From NCBI RefSeq assembly GCF_002848135.1, contig NZ_PKGB01000001.1:62001-126000 (forward strand): a DNA stretch of 64,000 nt, in the 5' to 3' direction. The notes beneath the pieces were generated by a model, which was not told the DNA's origin, did no database searches, and worked only from the letters and a program-made list of their open reading frames with translations. Origin of the DNA: Hydrogenovibrio sp. SC-1 (GTDB taxonomy: Bacteria; Pseudomonadota; Gammaproteobacteria; Thiomicrospirales; Thiomicrospiraceae). Shown one piece after another: positions 52,027-61,997 of this stretch. The position numbers and the translations under genes were made by a program. Within the stretch, counting starts at the first letter, position 1, and every line of letters starts with the position of its first letter.

Positions 52027-54513
52027 CTAATCAGAAGCCACTTCAGACGTGATTTTGCTAAGGTGCTGACGTAGCGCATCCGATTGTGAACGAATGGCAA
52101 AGGTTAAACGTGCGACCTCATCAAAATGCTTAGCGAAGTGCACTTGCATGTCTGTTTTGAGATAGTTTGGCAGTTCTTCATAATCTTTACGGTTATCTTC
52201 CGGCAAAATCAGTCGTTTGATACCGACTCGTCGAGCGGCGATCACCTTTTCACGGATTCCTCCAACAGGTAAAACTTGGCCGATTAAGCTGAGCTCGCCG
52301 GTCATCGCCAAAGGAGATTGAATGGATTCATTTCGCGCTAAAGACAGCAGGGCTGTTGCCATGGTAATACCAGCACTGGGCCCATCTTTCGGTGTGGCTC
52401 CATCCGGCACATGCAAATGGACAAAGGCCTTGTCGAAAAACTCTGGGTCGGCTTTGTATTTTTGTAAATTGGAGGCAATGTAACTGTACGCAATGCTGGC
52501 AGATTCTTGCATAACGTCGCCCAATTGTCCTGAGAGCTTAAAACCTCGGTTGAGGGTATGCACTCGACTGGCTTCAATCGATAAGGTCGCGCCGCCCATT
52601 GAAGTCCACGCCAAGCCAGTGACCGTACCAATCTGTTGGCTGGGTTTTTCATTAACAAAATGCGGTTTGCCCAGTAGCGGTTCAATGTCTTTGACATGCA
52701 GCGTGGCTTGTTCAATTTCGCCATTGACAAAACGGATGGCCAGCTTTCGAATCAGTTTTGCTAATTGCTTTTTAAGGTTTCGAACACCGGCTTCTCGAGC
52801 ATAGCCTTCAACCACATGACGAAGGGTGGCTTGGGTGATTTTGAGCTGATTTTTAACCAGGCCTGCTTCTTCAAGCAGCGTTGGCCAAAGGTGGTGTTTG
52901 GCTATTTGGACTTTTTCCTCGGTAATATAACCCGACAATCGTATCACTTCCATGCGATCTAATAGTGCATGGGGAATGGAATCTAGTGTATTTGCTGTGC
53001 AAATAAACAGCGTTTTTGAGAGGTCAAAACGCAGATCCATAAAGTGATCCATGAACTCGCTGTTCTGTTCTGGATCGAGTACTTCAAGTAATGCCGATGC
53101 GGGGTCACCTTGATAAGATGAGCCAATTTTATCAATTTCGTCCAGCATTACTACTGGATTCGCTGTGCCACAGTCCTTTAAAGCTTGAATAAATTTACCC
53201 GGCATGGCTCCAATATAAGTGCGTCTATGTCCTTTTATTTCCGCTTCATCACGCATGCCTCCGACCGAAAACCGATAAAATTGTCGGCCTAAGGATTCGG
53301 CAATAGAACGGCCAATCGAAGTTTTTCCAACCCCCGGCGGCCCAACCAAGCAGATAATGGAACCGGAAATTTCACCTTTCAAAGCCCCAACCGCTAAGAA
53401 TTCAACAATACGATCCTTCACATCGTCTAAGCCATCATGGCCTTTGTTTAGGATTCTTCGTGCCCGTTTCAAGTCCAGTTTGTCGTTACTGTATTGTCCC
53501 CAAGGTAGTTGGGTCAGCCAGTCTAGCCAGTTTCTCGCTACACCATATTCGGGTGATTGCGGATCCAGTATTTTAATTTTATTTAGTTCTTCATCGGCTT
53601 TTTTGTGCGCTTCTGCTGATAGAGATAAAGCTTCAATCCGTTCTTCAAATAATTCTGCATCAGCGGTACGGTCATCCTTGACCATACCTAGCTCTTTTTG
53701 GATTTCTTTAAGTTGTTGCCTTAAGAAAAAATCGCGTTGCTGTTGATTAAGGTTTTCTTCAACACGTTCACGAATATTGAATTGCAATTTGGTGACTTCG
53801 ATTTCGTGTTTGAAGAGTGCTAGCACTTTTTCAAGGCGTTCAACCAAGTCTAAGGTATCGAGCAAATCCTGAAGCTTTTCATTGCTCGCTGCCGTTAAAC
53901 CAGCCGCAAAATCGGCTAAATGGTGTGAATCAGAAGCGCTATAACGGTTCAAAAAATACTTTAACTCTTCACTGTATAGCGGATTGAGAGGCAATAACTC
54001 TTTAAATGCGTTCATAATGGCCAAGCCATAGGCCTTAAATTCTTTTTTACTGCCATTTCGAATATCGGCCGGATAAGTAACGCTGGCCTGATAGGGCGCT
54101 TTTGTGTGAATCCACTGACTAATTTGAAAGCGACACAGGCCTTCCGCGACCAATTGGATATAATCTGATTTGATTTTAGGATCGTGGATGCGAATTAATG
54201 TTCCCGTCAGTGCGAAGTCTTCGGGGGTGGCTTTGCTATGATCATCGGCTTCAACATAGATAATGCCGATATAGTGAATGCCTTCTTCAATCATACGTTC
54301 GAAGGTTTCGCCCCAGATGGCTTTATCTAAAATAATAGGCAAGGTTTGCCCAGGGAAAAAGGGGCGCTCTTTAACCGGCAATAAGAATAGCGTATCGGGC
54401 TTGTTGGAATCAGCTCGAACCATTTCGGTGCCAGTTGTCGACATTTCCAAGTGTTCACCTTCAATGGCTTCCATCTCTTCGGCAAGGTTGTCTAAGTCTG
54501 TGGTTTGAGTCAT
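52027..54513 (-). CDS. lon: ATP-dependent protease Lon
   Basis: 828 residues. It degrades misfolded and regulatory proteins in the cytoplasm. The N-terminal substrate-binding domain is at about 38-235, the coiled coil follows, Walker A is [20 protein letters not shown] (about 394), Walker B is [11 protein letters not shown], and the Ser-Lys dyad lies in [14 protein letters not shown] (Ser about 709) and [18 protein letters not shown] (Lys about 752). All are intact. The N-terminal 30 residues are an acidic extension. It is not followed by hupB or preceded by clpX as in E. coli. Confidence 0.96.
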   Translation of the reverse strand: MTQTTDLDNLAEEMEAIEGEHLEMSTTGTEMVRADSNKPDTLFLLPVKERPFFPGQTLPIILDKAIWGETFERMIEEGIHYIGIIYVEADDHSKATPEDFALTGTLIRIHDPKIKSDYIQLVAEGLCRFQISQWIHTKAPYQASVTYPADIRNGSKKEFKAYGLAIMNAFKELLPLNPLYSEELKYFLNRYSASDSHHLADFAAGLTAASNEKLQDLLDTLDLVERLEKVLALFKHEIEVTKLQFNIRERVEENLNQQQRDFFLRQQLKEIQKELGMVKDDRTADAELFEERIEALSLSAEAHKKADEELNKIKILDPQSPEYGVARNWLDWLTQLPWGQYSNDKLDLKRARRILNKGHDGLDDVKDRIVEFLAVGALKGEISGSIICLVGPPGVGKTSIGRSIAESLGRQFYRFSVGGMRDEAEIKGHRRTYIGAMPGKFIQALKDCGTANPVVMLDEIDKIGSSYQGDPASALLEVLDPEQNSEFMDHFMDLRFDLSKTLFICTANTLDSIPHALLDRMEVIRLSGYITEEKVQIAKHHLWPTLLEEAGLVKNQLKITQATLRHVVEGYAREAGVRNLKKQLAKLIRKLAIRFVNGEIEQATLHVKDIEPLLGKPHFVNEKPSQQIGTVTGLAWTSMGGATLSIEASRVHTLNRGFKLSGQLGDVMQESASIAYSYIASNLQKYKADPEFFDKAFVHLHVPDGATPKDGPSAGITMATALLSLARNESIQSPLAMTGELSLIGQVLPVGGIREKVIAARRVGIKRLILPEDNRKDYEELPNYLKTDMQVHFAKHFDEVARLTFAIRSQSDALRQHLSKITSEVASD

Positions 54514-54679
54514 AGCAAAATCTTTCGTTTTTTGGAGACAGGTTTTATAGGGTGGAATGATTCAGATTCAACCCTAGCAGCCAAATATTGTAAGAAATAT
54601 TCGGGTTGATCGTGACTGGCAATAAACAAGATGCGGTATCATACCCAGATGTAAAATTTAAGCATTAGAAGGATTTGTT

Positions 54680-55234
54680 ATGAAGCACATCAAAATCGGT
54701 TTTGTCACTATCTCGGATAGAGCCAGTCGAGGTGAATATGAAGATTTGGGTGGGCCTGCGATGCAGGAATGGATTGGCCAAGCGCTCAAAAGTGATTGGC
54801 AGGGTGTGTCACGCGTCATCGCCGATGAACGTGAACTCATTGAGCAAACCCTTCGTGAACTGGCAGATAAAGAAGATTGTGACCTGATTTTAACGACAGG
54901 TGGAACTGGGCCAGCAAAACGGGATGTAACACCAGAAGCCACTGAAGCAGTCTGCGATAAAATTTTAGATGGCTTCGCTGAACAAATGCGTGCCGTATCT
55001 TTGCAGTTTGTGCCAACCGCCATTTTATCTCGACAAATTGCCGGCACTCGTGGTCACAGTTTAATCATTAATTTGCCAGGGAAGCCCTCTGCGATCAGTG
55101 ATTGCTTGGGGGCGGTTTTTCCGGCCGTTCCGTATTGTATTGATCTGATTGAAGGTGGCTATATCGAAACGAATGAAGACTTTATTAAAGCCTTTCGTCC
55201 CAAACATGCGGTTAAACCCGCTTTTGTTAAGTGA
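54680..55234 (+). CDS. mogA: Molybdopterin adenylyltransferase MogA
   Basis: 184 residues. It adenylates molybdopterin before molybdenum insertion. The N-terminus IGFVTISDRASRGEYEDLGG and the GTP/MPT loop LILTTGGTGPAKRDVTPEAT are typical, and SLIINLPGKPSAI occurs near 135. The RBS AAGGA precedes the ATG. The stop of this gene and the start of prmB are 7 bp apart, so the two are likely one operon. No other moa, mob or mod gene is near. Confidence 0.93.
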   Translation: MKHIKIGFVTISDRASRGEYEDLGGPAMQEWIGQALKSDWQGVSRVIADERELIEQTLRELADKEDCDLILTTGGTGPAKRDVTPEATEAVCDKILDGFAEQMRAVSLQFVPTAILSRQIAGTRGHSLIINLPGKPSAISDCLGAVFPAVPYCIDLIEGGYIETNEDFIKAFRPKHAVKPAFVK

Positions 55235-55241
55235 GACAATC

Positions 55242-56183
55242 ATGACATTATTAAAATATCCAATGAATTACCAGCATGAATTTCTGGACACGGTGATTGA
55301 TTTTGTGCGCTGGGGCGGCACGCTGTTTCAACAAGCTGGGTTGAGTTATGGACAGGGTACGGACAATGCATTTGATGATGCACGGGTATTGGTCTTTTAT
55401 GCGTTAAAGTTACCTTGGGATTTGCCTGATGCTTATTTGACGGCAAAATTAACGCAATCCGAACAGGTGTTAATTGCGGACTTGTTTCGTGAGCGTATCG
55501 AAACGCGTCAGCCAACAGCCTACATTATTGGTGAAGCTTGGTTTGCGGGGATGCGATTCAAAGTGACTTCAGATACCTTAGTGCCGCGTTCCCCCATTGC
55601 TGAATTGATTGCACAGCGTTATGAGCCTTGGGTTGAGGCAGATGAGGTCACCCGTATTTTAGATTTATGTACCGGCAGTGGTTGTATCGGTATTGCCAGT
55701 TTGCAAGCTTGTCCAAATGCTGAAGTGGACTTGGTCGATATTTCACCAGCCGCCTTGGCGGTGGCACAGCAGAATATTGAGTTGTATGGACTGGAATCGG
55801 TCGCACAGACCATTGAATCCGACTTGTTTTCAGCACTAGAAGGTAAACGGTATGACTTGATTGTGTCAAACCCACCTTATGTGGATGCTATTGAAATGTC
55901 TGCCTTGCCAGTTGAGTTTCAGAAGGAACCGGCTTTAGGGTTAGCGGCAGGCGAGGATGGGTTGGATTTAGTTCGACGCATTTTGGCTGAGGCTGATAAC
56001 CATTTAAATGAAGGAGGCACTTTAATCGTTGAAGTGGGGGTGTCGCAATATTATTTAGAACAGGCCTATCCCGAGCTCCCTTTCTATTGGTTTGAATTTG
56101 AGCAGGGTGGTGAAGGCGTGTTTGCCATTCAAAAATCTGAGTTAGCCGTTTTTCAATCGTTGTTAGATGATCGAAAAGCCTAA
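55242..56183 (+). CDS. prmB: 50S ribosomal protein L3 glutamine N5-methyltransferase PrmB
   Basis: 313 residues from the ATG at 55242; the longer open frame begins inside mogA and is not used. It methylates a glutamine of ribosomal protein L3 with SAM. Motifs are YIIGEAWFAGMRFKVTSDTLVPRSPIAEL, the SAM site ILDLCTGSGCIGIASLQACP, and the catalytic SNPPYVDAIEMSALP (about 208). The VPRSPIAEL and the DAxEM context separate PrmB from PrmC. Confidence 0.93.
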   Translation: MTLLKYPMNYQHEFLDTVIDFVRWGGTLFQQAGLSYGQGTDNAFDDARVLVFYALKLPWDLPDAYLTAKLTQSEQVLIADLFRERIETRQPTAYIIGEAWFAGMRFKVTSDTLVPRSPIAELIAQRYEPWVEADEVTRILDLCTGSGCIGIASLQACPNAEVDLVDISPAALAVAQQNIELYGLESVAQTIESDLFSALEGKRYDLIVSNPPYVDAIEMSALPVEFQKEPALGLAAGEDGLDLVRRILAEADNHLNEGGTLIVEVGVSQYYLEQAYPELPFYWFEFEQGGEGVFAIQKSELAVFQSLLDDRKA

Positions 56184-56335
56184 CATGGCTGTTTTACCCA
56201 AAGGATTTAGCTATTCTGGCTAATTGGTTAGATATTTGCTTATCAAAACTTTTACAGATTTTAGTTCGATAGTGTCATGAAATATTTAGCTAAGCATCCA
56301 GTGCTTGATCACAGTTTTAAGTTTGAGGAAGTAGT

Positions 56336-57313
56336 ATGAAAAATGGGTTGATGATAACGGTTTTTGTAAGCTTGATAATGCCGCTATACAGTTCAGTATT
56401 TGCCGCAGTTGAGCCTCTAATTGATTTAAAGGCTGAAGCCAAAAAATATGGCGAAGTGGTTGAAGAAAAACCGGTGGCAAAGCCAACCCATCGTCAGCCA
56501 GAACCCGCGCCCAAAAAAGAAACCATTGACCATCAACCAGAGGCAAAAGCCAAAGTTGACAAGCCGTCTCACTCAACTCCCGAACATCCTCCTCATTGGA
56601 GTTATTTTGGCGAAACCGGCCCTCGTTATTGGGGAGAGTTGTCAGATCAATTCAGTTTGTGTCAAACTGGCAAAAACCAGTCTCCTATTAACTTAAAGAT
56701 GCAACAAGCAGTTGGCACCACCAGTTTGCCAGGGTTCGATGTTTATTATCGTGAAACCGCATTAAAGATGATTAATAATGGCCATACCTTACAAGTCAAT
56801 ATTCCGTTAGGGAGTTATATCGAAATTGATGGTCATCGGTTTGAATTGTTGCAATACCATTTTCACACCCCGTCGGAACATCAGCGGGATGGTTTTAATT
56901 ACCCCATGGAAATGCATCTAGTACATAAAGATGCTGATGGAAATTTAGCCGTTATCGGTGTCCTCTTTCAAGAAGGGGAAGAAAACGAAGCCTTAGCGCA
57001 AATTCTTCCGGTTTTACCGCAGACCAAAGAGAAAGTCGATATTCATGAGTGGATAAAGATTCATCCTGCCACTTTCTTTCCGGCCGATAAAAAGTTTTAT
57101 AAATACAGTGGCTCTTTAACCACGCCACCTTGTTCAGAAGGGGTTTATTGGATGGTTTTCAAAGACCCGATTCAAGCATCGGTGATGCAATTAAAGCAAT
57201 TGCATGATTATCTCGGCTCAAATGCACGTCCGGTACAACCGAACTATGCCAGAAGTTTATTAAAATCCTGGCAAGATATTCCGCTTCAAAACCGCGTTTA
57301 CGAATTTTATTAG
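56336..57313 (+). CDS. Periplasmic alpha-carbonic anhydrase
   Basis: 325 residues. A signal peptide is cleaved near VFA-A (residue 23). A Lys/Pro/Glu-rich linker at about 30-85 follows, then the alpha-CA domain. Zinc histidines are in LLQYHFHTPSEH (two) and MEMHLVHKD (third), with the gate residue before them, and GSLTTPPCSEGVYWMVF as the conserved C-terminal motif. The two cysteines (FSLCQ and TPPCS) can form the bacterial alpha-CA disulfide. It hydrates CO2 in the periplasm, useful for carbon supply in autotrophs. RBS GAGGAAG is present. The linker is longer than usual. Confidence 0.95.
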   Translation: MKNGLMITVFVSLIMPLYSSVFAAVEPLIDLKAEAKKYGEVVEEKPVAKPTHRQPEPAPKKETIDHQPEAKAKVDKPSHSTPEHPPHWSYFGETGPRYWGELSDQFSLCQTGKNQSPINLKMQQAVGTTSLPGFDVYYRETALKMINNGHTLQVNIPLGSYIEIDGHRFELLQYHFHTPSEHQRDGFNYPMEMHLVHKDADGNLAVIGVLFQEGEENEALAQILPVLPQTKEKVDIHEWIKIHPATFFPADKKFYKYSGSLTTPPCSEGVYWMVFKDPIQASVMQLKQLHDYLGSNARPVQPNYARSLLKSWQDIPLQNRVYEFY

Positions 57314-57320
57314 ATTTATC

Positions 57321-57358
57321 GCTGCCAAAACCACCCAGGCCTGGTCGTTTTTGGCAGC
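57321..57358 (+). terminator. CCAGGCCTGG hairpin after the carbonic anhydrase gene
   Basis: An imperfect 19-bp inverted repeat, three mismatches, outer arms GCTGCCAAAA. It begins 8 bp after the stop. T-run is interrupted (GTTTTT within the arm). Confidence 0.55.
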
Positions 57359-57459
57359 CTTTTCGATGACTGAAAGGTCATGAGTCCCTCCTTGTTGAAC
57401 CGCACTTTCTGATAAAATAACGGTCATTCTCCTCTATTTGACGTATCAGGCCATTATCC

Positions 57460-59820
57460 ATGTCTTTTAAAAACACTTTTGTCATAAAAACGCGCTTTAA
57501 AGTCCTCATGACATTGGTGTTGGTTACACTGTCATTCATCATGTTACTGCCGTGGGTCGTTGAAAAAACGCTGCAAAAGGTGTTGATTGATCAAGGACTT
57601 CAGTCAGTTGAGGTAGCCGAACTCGATTTGGATTTATGGGCGGGTGAAATTCGCATAACCGAGGGTGTATTGCAAGCGCAACACCAGCCACCTTTGCAAT
57701 TTAGAGAACTGCTGCTACGAATTTCTTGGTCGGCGCTTTGGCAAAAGCGCCTGTTGGTTGAGCAACTGACCTTAAAGCAGCTTCAATTAACAGCGCATTT
57801 CGACGAATCAGGCAATATCCGTGTTTTAGGCTTGCCTACACCGAACGAAAGCCATTCAGCCGCGGAGTCAAAAGGCGACTCTCTATTCGATGGTTGGCAG
57901 GTCGGGCTGCAACAGTTCAATTTGCAAGGCCTGGCGCTGACATTGAAGACCCCACAGCAAACTTGGCCTTTGGTAGTTGATTCATTACAACTTTCCAATG
58001 TCTTGAGTTGGCAGACCAGTCAACAAATGCAGTTTGCTATGCAGTTGCGTTATCAACAAACCCGGTGGCAGATGGAAGGTCAAGGTCAACCTTTTGCGGA
58101 TGTGCGCTCAGTCAACGGGCAACTTCAATTATCCGATCTGGACTTGACTCTGGCAGATTCATTTCTCCCCAAATCTTTATCGCTGGCTGCTGGCCAAGGG
58201 CAAACGAAGCTAGATTGGTCTGTGAAACAGGGTCAGGAGACGATTGAACTTGACTGGAAAGGGCGGATTTCTGTGAACGATTTGCAACTACAAAGAGACG
58301 ACTTATCGCTCGCCAATCGAGATTTTAGCTGGACAGGTCAAGGACAGCTTGGTTTTAATACGGCACTCTCTCAGCTAACGGATTTGGCGCTCACAGGGCA
58401 AGTGGCAGCCAATCAACTGCAACTGACTTCGGCAGGCGTTCAACAACCGCTGTTATCCATGGAACAGGCTGGTTTTGGTATCGATTTACAGGGAATGAAC
58501 CAGATCACGCTATCGGAATTGGATTTAACGCAACTGCAATTGAATGCCCTGACTAACCAAATGGTGCCGCTGTGGGTTGCCAAGTCAATCAACGTTGACC
58601 AACTTCAGTTGAGCGAATCGAATCACTTTGATATCGGACACCTTGTCGGTCAGGAGTGGCAAATGGCGATTCAGATGAATGCACAGCAACAGCCTCAGCA
58701 GTGGTTGGATTGGTTAAATACCGTCAAGCCGGGCAAGGCCACTCTGAGCGCTAAGGCTGCGGAACAACCGGAATCGCAGTTAAACTCACCGCAACTGACC
58801 GCCGCTAAGGGTGCTCCCTTTAGCTTAAAACTAGAGGTCTTTGAGTTGCAAGACAGTGTCGTCGATCTTGAGTTGCTGCAATATCAGCCAAGCTTGCAAA
58901 AGCAACTCCAAATCAAATCGTTGACGTTTGGACCCCTCAATACCCAACAGCCGACGGCGTCCTCAAATGTGGATTTACAAGCCAGTGTCGATCAATATTC
59001 CAATGTTTTGGTAACCGGAACCGTGTCACCTCTGCTGGAAAAAATTCAAACTAAGCTTCAAGTGACGCTGAAAGGTGTGGATTTACATTCCTTTTCGCCC
59101 ATTATTGAACCGATACTCGCACATCGTATTCAAAGTGGTAGTCTAAGCTCGGTTTCCAAGATTCAACTGGCACAGGATCAACTGACCAGCGAGCATCAAC
59201 TCACGTTGAAAGGCCTCAGTTTGACTGAACGGGATTCCTCTATGACAGGGTTAAGCTCGATAAAGCTTGGACTTAATTTATTGCGCGATGATCAGGATCA
59301 AATTGCGTTAAAAATCCCTATCAATGGCGATGTGGCTTCGCCCAATTTTGAAATTAAGAGCGTAATCAATAAAGCTTTATTAAAAACATTAAAAAGTGGC
59401 ACCAAAACGTATTTGGCGCTCACCTTACAGCCTTATGGCTCCCTTTATCTAGCCGCGGATTATGCCTATAAAAAGCTGGGGCAGGTAGTATTGCAACCTG
59501 TTGAGTTTGCAGTGGGGCAAACCACTTGGCTCGATTCGATGCCAGATTATTTGCATAAAGTCGCTGAAATGTTATTAAATAAACCCCAATTGAATATGAA
59601 GCTTTGTGGTTTTTACACGGCACAAGATCAAAATTTCTGGCAGCAAAAGGGATTAAAGGATGAGGCCTTAACCCAAAAATTACGGGAAATGGCCAATATT
59701 CGGCAAAATAGTGTCAAGGCTTGGTTGATTGATCATGAAGATATTGATGTCGAACGACTCAGCACCTGCCAGCCGGAGTTAGAACCCTTAGCCGAAACAG
59801 GCGTGCTTTTATCCATGTAG
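57460..59820 (+). CDS. AsmA-like DUF748-type inner-membrane/periplasmic protein
   Basis: 786 residues. One N-terminal transmembrane segment (about 13-32) is followed by a long periplasmic region of Leu/Gln-rich beta repeats. The first part (VLIDQGLQSVEVAELDLDLWAGEIRITEGVL; LRISWSALWQKRLLVEQLTLKQLQL) and late segments (LKIPINGDVASPNFEIKSVI; LTLQPYGSLYLAADYAY) follow the AsmA/DUF748 style, thought to move or organise outer-membrane lipids. Glutamine content is high (many CAA/CAG codons). No partner gene. The family call is moderate. Confidence 0.72.
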   Translation: MSFKNTFVIKTRFKVLMTLVLVTLSFIMLLPWVVEKTLQKVLIDQGLQSVEVAELDLDLWAGEIRITEGVLQAQHQPPLQFRELLLRISWSALWQKRLLVEQLTLKQLQLTAHFDESGNIRVLGLPTPNESHSAAESKGDSLFDGWQVGLQQFNLQGLALTLKTPQQTWPLVVDSLQLSNVLSWQTSQQMQFAMQLRYQQTRWQMEGQGQPFADVRSVNGQLQLSDLDLTLADSFLPKSLSLAAGQGQTKLDWSVKQGQETIELDWKGRISVNDLQLQRDDLSLANRDFSWTGQGQLGFNTALSQLTDLALTGQVAANQLQLTSAGVQQPLLSMEQAGFGIDLQGMNQITLSELDLTQLQLNALTNQMVPLWVAKSINVDQLQLSESNHFDIGHLVGQEWQMAIQMNAQQQPQQWLDWLNTVKPGKATLSAKAAEQPESQLNSPQLTAAKGAPFSLKLEVFELQDSVVDLELLQYQPSLQKQLQIKSLTFGPLNTQQPTASSNVDLQASVDQYSNVLVTGTVSPLLEKIQTKLQVTLKGVDLHSFSPIIEPILAHRIQSGSLSSVSKIQLAQDQLTSEHQLTLKGLSLTERDSSMTGLSSIKLGLNLLRDDQDQIALKIPINGDVASPNFEIKSVINKALLKTLKSGTKTYLALTLQPYGSLYLAADYAYKKLGQVVLQPVEFAVGQTTWLDSMPDYLHKVAEMLLNKPQLNMKLCGFYTAQDQNFWQQKGLKDEALTQKLREMANIRQNSVKAWLIDHEDIDVERLSTCQPELEPLAETGVLLSM

Positions 59821-59864
59821 CGAATGGATGCCAATCGTTAGATGATCAAATCAATGGAGAACAG

Positions 59865-61997
59865 ATGAATTTGCAACAAAATAATCCTGCCACCGCTGTC
59901 AACCTGATAGAGGGAACCGTTGAATCAAAACGCGCAGAGATCAAAGCCTATTTTGAAACGACCTATTCACACTATGAAGCCTTGTTTGAAACGCTAAAAA
60001 GTGATCAAGCTTATTATGAACGTGCTTGTTCTTTGCGCCATCCGCTGATTTTCTACTTTGGCCATACGGCTACTTTTTTTGTGAATAAATTGGTACTGGC
60101 GAAACTCTTACCAGAGCGCATTAATCCCAAAGTTGAAGCCCTTTGTGCCATCGGCGTAGATGAAATGTCATGGGATGATTTAAACGAAGCCCATTATGAC
60201 TGGCCAACGGTTGACGAAGTTCGTCAATATCGCCAGCAGGTACATGAAGCGGTGCTGCGGGTGATTGATGAAACCGACTTTCGGTTGCCCATTGATTGGG
60301 AAAGCCCAATGTGGCCGGTGTTAATGGGGATTGAACATGAACGCATTCATTTAGAAACGTCATCGGTCTTAATTCGTCAGTTGCCCCTAGAATTTGTCCA
60401 ACCGCACCCGCAGTTTCCGGTCTGTCCAGAGCAGGGCGAAGCACCGGAAAATATTTTATTTGAGGTGCCCGCGGGGCAAGTGTTAATCGATCATCATGAT
60501 CCTGCTGACAGCTATGGGTGGGACAATGAGTATGGCTATCATCAAGCTGATATTGACGCTTTTAAAGCCAGTGCCTTTTTGGTCTCTAATAGTGAATATT
60601 TAGAATTTGTGGAAGCGGGTGGCTATGACAACCCGGCTTTTTGGTCAGAGGAAGGCAATCGCTGGCGGCAGTTTACCCCAGATAAACATCCCACCTTTTG
60701 GGTAAAGCAAACCGAAGGTGACTGGTTGCTGCGTTGCATGACCGAAGAAATTGCCATGCCGTGGAATTGGCCAGTTGAGGTCAATGCGTTAGAGGCAGAA
60801 GCTTTTTGCCAATGGAAAGCACACGAAACCGGGCGATCCATTCGGTTGCCGAGTGAGGATGAATATTTACGGTTAAGAGATTTCACTCAGGCGTTGGATA
60901 AAGCACACTTAGCCAATCAAAATTTGCAGTTTTATGCATCATCGATGCCGGTTAATCAATTTGAAACGGGCGACTTTTTTGATGTGATTGGCAATGTTTG
61001 GCAGTGGACCCATACACCCATCTATCCATTTACTGGGTTCAAAGTGCATCCTCTCTATGATGACTTTACGACGCCGACGTTTGACAATCAGCACAATATC
61101 ATTAAAGGCAGTAGTTGGATTTCGACGGGTAATGAAATTAATGGTCATTCTCGCTATGCATTTCGCCGACATTTCTTTCAGCACGCAGGCTTCCGTTATA
61201 TTGAATCTGCACAACAGGTGCCGACCTATATTTCCACTTATGAAACCGATCAGGCGGTAGCGCAATATTGTGAATTCCATTATGGCCAAAGTTATTTTGG
61301 TGTCGATAATTTTGCCCAGGCCTGTGCCGATAAAGTGATTGAGAAGGTGCGGGCAGACAGTGATTTCAAACAGCGGGAAGATATTAATTGTTTAGAAGTC
61401 GGCTGCTCGGTGGGACGTACCAGTTTTGAACTGGCTCATGCGTTTGCCCAAGTCACCGGAATTGATTTTTCTGCACGCTTTATTCAAGTCGCCAATCAAC
61501 TTAAGGAAACGGGTGAAATTCGTTACACGCGACCTTTGGAAGGCGACTTAGTTGATTATCAATCGCAAAACTTAGCCGCACTCGGCTTGGCAGGTGTAGT
61601 GGATCGTTGCCAGTTTTTACAGCAAGATGCGGCCAATTTAAAACCGCATTTAACCGATTATGATGTGGTGGTTGCACTTAACCTAATCGACCGACTGTAT
61701 GACCCCAAACGCTTTTTATCGATGATTCATCAACGAATGACCGAGGGCGGCTTGTTGTTTATCGCTTCTCCCTATACTTGGCTGGAAGACTACACTGAAA
61801 AAACCAATTGGTTGGGTGGTTATAAGGATGCGGAAACCGGTGAAAATGTCACAACCTTGGATGGCTTGCATCAAGTATTGGATGCCGAGTTTGAATGCCT
61901 AGGTCAACCGATTGAGATGCCATTTGTAATTCGGGAAACCCAGCGCAAATTCCAACATACCTTGTCAGAATTGACCGTTTGGAAAAAGCGCCATTAA
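59865..61997 (+). CDS. ovoA: 5-histidylcysteine sulfoxide synthase / methyltransferase OvoA
   Basis: 710 residues. OvoA joins cysteine and histidine through a C-S bond using O2 and nonheme iron, then methylates the later product. The N-terminal DinB-like domain gives iron ligands: HPLIFYFGHTATF (about 59-71) and GIEHERIHLETSS (HxxxH, about 155). The FGE-sulfatase-like domain (about 225-450) has WQWTHTPIYPFTGF and RHFFQHAGFRYI. The C-terminal SAM methyltransferase (about 500-705) has CLEVGCSVGRTSFEL. The three-domain layout separates OvoA from EgtB. Its stop is directly followed by the ATG of ovoB. Confidence 0.93.
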   Translation: MNLQQNNPATAVNLIEGTVESKRAEIKAYFETTYSHYEALFETLKSDQAYYERACSLRHPLIFYFGHTATFFVNKLVLAKLLPERINPKVEALCAIGVDEMSWDDLNEAHYDWPTVDEVRQYRQQVHEAVLRVIDETDFRLPIDWESPMWPVLMGIEHERIHLETSSVLIRQLPLEFVQPHPQFPVCPEQGEAPENILFEVPAGQVLIDHHDPADSYGWDNEYGYHQADIDAFKASAFLVSNSEYLEFVEAGGYDNPAFWSEEGNRWRQFTPDKHPTFWVKQTEGDWLLRCMTEEIAMPWNWPVEVNALEAEAFCQWKAHETGRSIRLPSEDEYLRLRDFTQALDKAHLANQNLQFYASSMPVNQFETGDFFDVIGNVWQWTHTPIYPFTGFKVHPLYDDFTTPTFDNQHNIIKGSSWISTGNEINGHSRYAFRRHFFQHAGFRYIESAQQVPTYISTYETDQAVAQYCEFHYGQSYFGVDNFAQACADKVIEKVRADSDFKQREDINCLEVGCSVGRTSFELAHAFAQVTGIDFSARFIQVANQLKETGEIRYTRPLEGDLVDYQSQNLAALGLAGVVDRCQFLQQDAANLKPHLTDYDVVVALNLIDRLYDPKRFLSMIHQRMTEGGLLFIASPYTWLEDYTEKTNWLGGYKDAETGENVTTLDGLHQVLDAEFECLGQPIEMPFVIRETQRKFQHTLSELTVWKKRH

